36,242 bases of DNA from Eggerthellaceae bacterium (GTDB taxonomy: Bacteria > Actinomycetota > Coriobacteriia > Coriobacteriales > Eggerthellaceae), in the NCBI GenBank assembly GCA_017440565.1, contig JAFSHA010000092.1, positions 1 to 36,242 of the forward strand, read 5' to 3'. The translations under genes were made by a program, and so were the position numbers. This document shows positions 31,829-36,242 of the stretch, piece by piece (within the stretch, counting starts at the first letter, position 1; each line of letters starts with the position of its first letter). The notes beneath the pieces were generated by a model. It was not told the DNA's origin and did no database searches. It saw only the letters and a program-made list of their open reading frames with translations.

Positions 31829-34216
31829 ATGCTAAGGGAAGGCGAATCTTTCGTCTATACGGCATGCCCTGGTTGGGGTGACCACGACTACTGCGCGCTG
31901 AAAACCATTGTCAAAGATGGCAAGATCGTGCGTATGGAAAAAGTCGACTACCTAGGTCCTGAAGCCATCGACGGCCATATCTGCCAAAAGGGCTGCCTGG
32001 TCGGTCGTCAGCCCTACGATCCCAAGCGCCTGAAGAAGCCGCTTAAGCGCATCGGAGAGCGCGGCGAGGGCAGGTGGGAGGAGATCTCCTGGGACCAGGC
32101 CCTCGACGAGATTGCGGCTAAGCTGTGCGAGCTGCGTGACAAGTACGGCTCCGAATCGGTTTGCATGTGGAACCTGCGCGCCGGCGTTCCTCCTGCCTAC
32201 GGCATGGAGACGCTTATGCCCGAGCGTTTCGGCAACGCGTTCGGCGTCACCAATCCCATGGAGTCCATCGGCCTTGACAACGGCCCCTTCTACGCCGAGT
32301 TCTACCACGTGGGCACCACGGCCAATCACGTGCTTATTGACCCGAAGGTCATCATGGACACCGACCTGATCTACGTGTGGGGATGCAATCCCATCGAGAA
32401 TCAGATGCGCTGCGCCCAGAACCTCGTTCGCGCACGTGAGAACGGCGCCAAGATCGTGAACATCGGCCTCATTTTCGACGGCACCGCGGGTTTCGCTGAC
32501 GAGTTCTACGGCATCAAGCCCTCCACCGATGGCGACCTTGCCATGGGCATGATCAACTACATCCTGCAGAACGACCTGTACGACGCCCCTTATCTTATCA
32601 ATCGCTCCGTTGCGGCTTACATGGTGCGTGACGACGATGGTACGCTTGCGCGTGACGTGGAAGGCAACTACATCGTGTTCGACCTCGATGCGAACGCCCT
32701 TGCTGCGGTGGCACCTAAGGGCGGGCAGCTGCCAAGCGTCAACCTTGCGCTCGAAGGCCACTTCGACTGGGAGGGCGTTGCCCTTACCCCGGTGCTCCAG
32801 ATTCTCAAGGATCGTGCTGCGGCTTACTCCCTCGAGAAGACTTCCGAGGTAACCGGCTTGCCCGTGCACGTGATTGAGAAGCTCGCCTCCGATTGGGCAA
32901 CCGTCGAGAAAGCCTTCATCCTGAGCGGCTACGGCCTTCGTTATCACAATACGAACGAAACGTACCGCATGTTCATGCTGCTGGGCATTCTTACGGGAAA
33001 GTACGGCCGTCAGGGCGCGGGCGTTATCGAGGGTCTGCAGCTTCAGGGTTGGCCGATGTCGTTCAACGAGCGCGGCGTCATGCTTCCCGATGGAACCCTT
33101 GACTCCGTCAAGTCGAAGCCTGTTCGCATGCATCAGTGGTTTGCCGAGGCTGAGGCGCCGGGAAGCCCCTATAAGGCGTTGCTGGTGGCCGGTGGCAACC
33201 CCGTGCATCAGCAGCCCGACCGTCAGCGTTGGCTTGACATCGTGAATCAGATGGAATTGGTCGTCGATTATGACGTCTGGATGACCGACACGGGCGAAAT
33301 TGCCGACTACGTGCTGCCTGACTGTATGTCCTTCGAGCGCGAGGATATCATAAGCGGTGCCTGCTACGGCCACATTGTGCTGCAGGAGCCGGCCATCACC
33401 CCGCCCGAGGGCGTTGACCCGCGTGACCCGGTGTTCTACTGGTCCGAGCTTGCCAAGCGCGTCGGCTTGGGAGAGTACTTCCAGAAGAACGTGGGCGAGT
33501 GGATCGACGTTTTGCTCGATACCCAGTTCCCGTTCATCGCGGGCATTGAGCCGAAGGCCACGTATGCGCGACTGAAGGAGGAGAAGCTCATTCGCGGCGC
33601 CATCCCGCCCATTCCTTGGAACCCGTGGATGAACCCTGCCGAGGTGTTCCCGAACGATACTGGGCGTTTCGAGATTTACGCCGAGCGCTTGAAGGACTTC
33701 GACCTTGCTCTGCCCAAGCCGCTTGAGACCAACTACTTGGGCAAGGATGACCAGCACACCTTCCAGCTGTTCACCGGTCGTCAGCGCTTCTTCATGCAGT
33801 CCAGCTTCACCGACGATCCCATCACCGTGGAGCTTTCCGGCGGCACTCCGTCTACGCGTATCAACCCCAAGGACGCCGTTGCGCTTGGCTTGAAGTTCGG
33901 CGACATGGTTGAGGTGTACAACGACCGCGGCCACGTGGTGACGCGTCTTGAGATCGACGAGTGCGTGCCTGCCGGCACCGTGCACGTGTGGTTCGGCTGG
34001 CGTGCCCGCCATTTCGAGGAGGGCACCTACGCCGAGATGGTTCACCAGTGCCCGAACAACGACTCCACCGGTCCTGTTGAGGACAAGTGGTGGAACGACT
34101 GGCTTGAGCGCGGCCACATTGGCAACGGCTCTGTCGAGCCCATGTCGACGCTTCAGGGCAGCACTGACTGCTACTGGGATTCCGTCTGCAGCATCCGCAA
34201 GTACGAGAACGCATAG
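31829..34216 (+). CDS. Molybdopterin oxidoreductase, transhydroxylase/catechol dehydroxylase-like
   Basis: 795 aa from the ATG at 31829 (CGGAGGAG upstream). Catalytic subunit of the DMSO reductase superfamily with bis-MGD. The N-terminal cluster region is TACPGWGDHDYCALK ... DGHICQKGC: Cys13, Cys22, Cys52 and Cys56, with Trp16 and His19 where the standard C-x2-C-x3-C pattern would have ligands. At the expected metal-ligand place (aligned by eye with SGWSCYGPR of the other molybdoenzyme) stands IGLDNGPFY, so Asp150 may bind Mo. IYVWGCNPIENQMR and LSGYGLRYHNTNETYRMFML are cofactor-binding blocks. There is no TAT signal. It resembles the proteins I remember as gut-bacterial catechol dehydroxylases. 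The substrate is unknown. Confidence 0.88.
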   Translation: MLREGESFVYTACPGWGDHDYCALKTIVKDGKIVRMEKVDYLGPEAIDGHICQKGCLVGRQPYDPKRLKKPLKRIGERGEGRWEEISWDQALDEIAAKLCELRDKYGSESVCMWNLRAGVPPAYGMETLMPERFGNAFGVTNPMESIGLDNGPFYAEFYHVGTTANHVLIDPKVIMDTDLIYVWGCNPIENQMRCAQNLVRARENGAKIVNIGLIFDGTAGFADEFYGIKPSTDGDLAMGMINYILQNDLYDAPYLINRSVAAYMVRDDDGTLARDVEGNYIVFDLDANALAAVAPKGGQLPSVNLALEGHFDWEGVALTPVLQILKDRAAAYSLEKTSEVTGLPVHVIEKLASDWATVEKAFILSGYGLRYHNTNETYRMFMLLGILTGKYGRQGAGVIEGLQLQGWPMSFNERGVMLPDGTLDSVKSKPVRMHQWFAEAEAPGSPYKALLVAGGNPVHQQPDRQRWLDIVNQMELVVDYDVWMTDTGEIADYVLPDCMSFEREDIISGACYGHIVLQEPAITPPEGVDPRDPVFYWSELAKRVGLGEYFQKNVGEWIDVLLDTQFPFIAGIEPKATYARLKEEKLIRGAIPPIPWNPWMNPAEVFPNDTGRFEIYAERLKDFDLALPKPLETNYLGKDDQHTFQLFTGRQRFFMQSSFTDDPITVELSGGTPSTRINPKDAVALGLKFGDMVEVYNDRGHVVTRLEIDECVPAGTVHVWFGWRARHFEEGTYAEMVHQCPNNDSTGPVEDKWWNDWLERGHIGNGSVEPMSTLQGSTDCYWDSVCSIRKYENA

Positions 34217-34229
34217 GAAGGAGAGGACC

Positions 34230-34643
34230 ATGGCAATGAAGACCCTGATTGACCTTCAGCGTTGCATCGGCTGCTGGACCTGCTCTATGGCTTGCAAGGT
34301 GGGAAATAACCTGCCCGATGAGGACTATCGCATCACCGTGCGCACCAACGGCTCCGGCGCGGGCATCGACCGTCCGCAGGGCGTGTATCCCAACCTGCGC
34401 ATGAACTGGCAGCCCATTTACCAGAAGAGCTGCGACATGTGCGCCCGTGAGATCGCGAAGGGATATCCGCAGTACTGCGTGTCGTACTGCCCCACGAAGG
34501 CTATCGCCTGGGGTGACGAGCAGGATCCTGAATCCGATTACAGCGTCGAGCTCAAGCGCTGCCTTGACAGCCATTTCCACATCTTCGAGCTGCCTGCCAG
34601 GGAGGGCACGCGCGCTAATGTGACCTACGCCGTGCGCGAATAG
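34230..34643 (+). CDS. Two-cluster ferredoxin subunit of the second molybdoenzyme
   Basis: 137 aa from the ATG at 34230 (AAGGAGAGG upstream), 13 bases after the catalytic subunit. Cys12, 15, 18 and 22 (CIGCWTCSMAC) and Cys68, 71, 83 and 87 (CDMCAREIAKGYPQYCVSYC) can hold two [4Fe-4S] clusters. Like the protein at 18709 it is shorter than DmsB and lacks two clusters, but it has a longer loop between the sets and a 45-residue tail. There is no membrane anchor or signal. It should pass electrons to the molybdoenzyme from a cytoplasmic donor. Confidence 0.9.
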   Translation: MAMKTLIDLQRCIGCWTCSMACKVGNNLPDEDYRITVRTNGSGAGIDRPQGVYPNLRMNWQPIYQKSCDMCAREIAKGYPQYCVSYCPTKAIAWGDEQDPESDYSVELKRCLDSHFHIFELPAREGTRANVTYAVRE

Positions 34644-34673
34644 GCTTTCTACGCGTAACAGCTTCCGATGAGA

Positions 34674-34714
34674 GGGCGGACGGCCTGCGGTTCGTGCGGG
34701 TCGTCCGCCCTTTT
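34674..34714 (+). terminator. Intrinsic terminator of the second molybdoenzyme operon
   Basis: GGGCGGACG (34674-34682) pairs perfectly with CGTCCGCCC (34702-34710); an inner CCTGC/GCGGG helix extends it, and TTTT follows. It is 31 bases after the stop codon. Confidence 0.92.
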
Positions 34715-34736
34715 CGTTTAGGAGGGTGCGTTTAGG

Positions 34737-34742
34737 TATAAT
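34737..34742 (+). promoter_or_regulatory. -10 box of mfd
   Basis: Perfect TATAAT 94 bases before the mfd ATG. The -35 at 17 bp is TCGTTT, weak. Confidence 0.5.
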
Positions 34743-34836
34743 AACGAATCTGCCGCGAAATGCGGCTGTTCGTGTTTGGCGTGCTGCTTCGCGCGTGCTG
34801 CGTGGGGCGATGCGTTTTGGATAGGTGGAATGGACT

Positions 34837-36242
34837 ATGCTCATAGACTCGCTCGTGTTCGCATTGGAGAAATCGGGGTGCCTCGAGGCCTTTTGGGGCA
34901 AGCTCGATGCGGGCGAGGACGCGACGTTGGGCATCGCCTCGTCAGCGCGTCCGTTCATGGTGGCCGCCCGTTTTGCGCGCAACCCCCAGCCGACGCTTGT
35001 CGTGGTGGCAGGTGAGGAAGCGGCCGTCGCCTTCGCCCGCAACGTGGCGGCCTACGTGGGCGAGGAAAACGTGCTTCGCTTTCCCGAGCGCACTGATTAT
35101 CCCTTTGCGCCGAAGCAGGCCAAGCTTGGCGAGGTGGCTCGTCGCATGGAGGCCGCGCACGCACTTTTGGCTGGTCGCAAGCGCATCGTGGTGGCCAGCG
35201 CCCGCGCGCTCGTACGCATGATGCCACCCGCTTCCGAACGCGTCTGCGCTCCGCTGGCGCTTACGGTCGGCTGCGAGCTCGAGGACATGGGCATTCCGGG
35301 CGTCGAGGAGCTTGACGACCTTGTGCGCGAGCTCGAGGCGCGAGGCTATGCGAACACGGGCGAGCTCGACGGCCCTGGTACGTTTGCCGTACGCGGCGGC
35401 ACCATTGACGTCTTCCCCGGAAACTTGGTGTACCCCGTGCGCCTGGACTTCTTCGGCGAGGAGCTTGAGGAGATCCGTCGCATCGTGCCCACCACGGGGC
35501 AAACCATTTCCTCGCTTGATGATGTGGAGATATACCCGGTGGTCGAGTACTCCTGCTCGAAGAAGGCCCTCGCGCAGGCACGCAAGAAGCTGGAGAATCC
35601 CGCGCGCACGAACCCTGCTTTGCGCGATGTGCTCGAGAAGCTTGACGGCGGCCTTCGCTTCGAGGGCGCCGACGTCATTCTTCCGTACCTTTACAAAAGT
35701 ACGGCTACGCTGGGGGATTACGCGCGTGATGGCGTTCTTTCGGTGCTGGTCGAGCCGCGGTCGCTCTTCGATGACGCCACCCATGCCTACGAGGACATCG
35801 CGGCACGTGCCAAGGGAACGAACGTGGCGCTCGAGGGTCTGTACGCCGAGCCCGCGCAGCTGGACTTCGGGTCGTATCAGCGCGCGACCTACGTTTCCAT
35901 CATGCGCGTCGGCGGCATCATGGACGCAGAGCTGCCCGTCAAGCGCGTGGATGTGGCGGGAAACCCCGAGAAGCTGTTCGGAAAGCTGCGAACGCTGGTG
36001 GACGGAGGCTACACCGTGGTATTCAGCGCGCCGAACTATCGCGCGCGCCAAGACATGAAGCTTGCCTTCGTGGACTGTGGCTTGCCCATTCAAGAGCGCC
36101 TTGACCTGGGGTTTGATGGTGAAGAAATGACCGGCGGGGCGGGGAGCCTTCCGAGGAGCTCAGTCGCTCAAACAGTCCTGAGCTCGCGCGGAGGCGCCAC
36201 TGGCGCCTCCGGCTCGTGCGGAACTCGCTTGGTGAGCACCTC
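34837..36242 (+). CDS. mfd: Transcription-repair coupling factor, 5' part
   Basis: 468 codons, open to the window end. Mfd removes RNA polymerase stalled at DNA damage and recruits UvrA. The UvrB-like N-terminal module is seen: VVVAGEEAAVAFARNVAAYV, FPERTDYPFAPK, IVVASARALVRMMPP, and near residue 180 GPGTFAVRGGTIDVFPGN with VRLDFFGEELEEIRRI. Then a D3-like part runs to about residue 420 (GLPIQERLDLGF). From about residue 430 the sequence changes to a Ser/Gly/Arg-rich stretch (GGAGSLPRSSVAQTVLSS...) encoded by nested palindromes, in frame to the end. The start ATG follows a weak GGATAGGTGG. The helicase part lies outside the window. Confidence 0.9.
   Translation, partial: MLIDSLVFALEKSGCLEAFWGKLDAGEDATLGIASSARPFMVAARFARNPQPTLVVVAGEEAAVAFARNVAAYVGEENVLRFPERTDYPFAPKQAKLGEVARRMEAAHALLAGRKRIVVASARALVRMMPPASERVCAPLALTVGCELEDMGIPGVEELDDLVRELEARGYANTGELDGPGTFAVRGGTIDVFPGNLVYPVRLDFFGEELEEIRRIVPTTGQTISSLDDVEIYPVVEYSCSKKALAQARKKLENPARTNPALRDVLEKLDGGLRFEGADVILPYLYKSTATLGDYARDGVLSVLVEPRSLFDDATHAYEDIAARAKGTNVALEGLYAEPAQLDFGSYQRATYVSIMRVGGIMDAELPVKRVDVAGNPEKLFGKLRTLVDGGYTVVFSAPNYRARQDMKLAFVDCGLPIQERLDLGFDGEEMTGGAGSLPRSSVAQTVLSSRGGATGASGSCGTRLVST
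36156..36210. repeat. Nested palindromes inside the mfd frame
   Basis: GAGCTCAG (36156-36163) with CTGAGCTC (36178-36185), then GGAGGCGCC-ACT-GGCGCCTCC (36190-36210). Both stems are perfect. They fall in the mfd reading frame near codons 440-458, before the expected RNA-polymerase interaction domain. They look like an inserted REP-like element. Confidence 0.7.

Noticed and set aside
31952-34231. 759-codon minus-strand open frame
   Set aside because: Antisense shadow of the second molybdoenzyme, which has complete family motifs on the plus strand.

Overview
The window is high-GC DNA from a Gram-positive anaerobe, most likely a gut member of the Coriobacteriia, family Eggerthellaceae. I infer this from the many molybdopterin oxidoreductases with tiny ferredoxin partners, a LuxR regulator whose N-terminal half is a multi-pass membrane domain, the housekeeping order rnhB-yraN-comM-dprA-trmFO-xerC, and codon use. 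The genus cannot be fixed from the sequence alone.

Layout. 1-5.2 kb: 3' part of ppdK (pyruvate phosphate dikinase), mtnA, the amino-acid exporter pair azlCD and rplS. 5.3-9.4 kb: rnhB, then yraN-comM-dprA. 9.4-11.3 kb: an accessory patch with a BrnT/BrnA-type toxin-antitoxin pair and an MFS transporter. 11.4-17.6 kb: trmFO-xerC, a long perfect palindrome of REP type, a 24-codon hydrophobic ORF, uvrA, a second palindrome and a GNAT acetyltransferase. 17.6-24.7 kb: a split IS transposase gene interrupted by a 6.65-kb block. 24.7-29.4 kb: MFS exporter plus MerR regulator, a PadR-HAAS membrane operon, and an unannotated 25-codon membrane peptide with a near-consensus promoter. 29.4-34.7 kb: nth, a YgbA-type protein, and a LysR gene divergent from a second molybdoenzyme and its ferredoxin. 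34.8 kb to the end: mfd, entering a palindrome-rich stretch just before the window stops.

Main discovery. An IS1595-like transposase gene is split in two: its N-terminal zinc-ribbon part lies at 24596-24699 and its middle part at 17620-17945, both on the minus strand. Removing 17946-24595 and one copy of the 4-bp repeat CAGC restores an uninterrupted reading frame across the joint. The block begins TGATTATT and ends AATAATCA, and both ends carry CGCGnnnGTTCAC with the GTTCAC at the same distance (39 nt) from the tip. It therefore looks like a 6,650-bp mobile element with bipartite terminal inverted repeats and a CAGC target duplication. It carries no recognisable transposase. Its cargo is a metabolic module: molybdoenzyme, mini-ferredoxin, membrane LuxR regulator, a four-helix membrane protein and two cysteine-rich small proteins.

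How it works together (inference). Two near-identical palindromes with the core CATACCAA-nn-GTATGGG lie inside the block, one upstream of the molybdoenzyme operon and one between luxR and the four-helix protein gene. They are good candidates for the LuxR binding sites, so the element would carry its own regulatory circuit. The second molybdoenzyme (31.8 kb) has a parallel design (LysR regulator, catalytic subunit, two-cluster ferredoxin) but belongs to a different subgroup and may use an Asp ligand to the metal. The substrates of both are unknown. The families they resemble include acetylene hydratase, transhydroxylase and catechol dehydroxylases.
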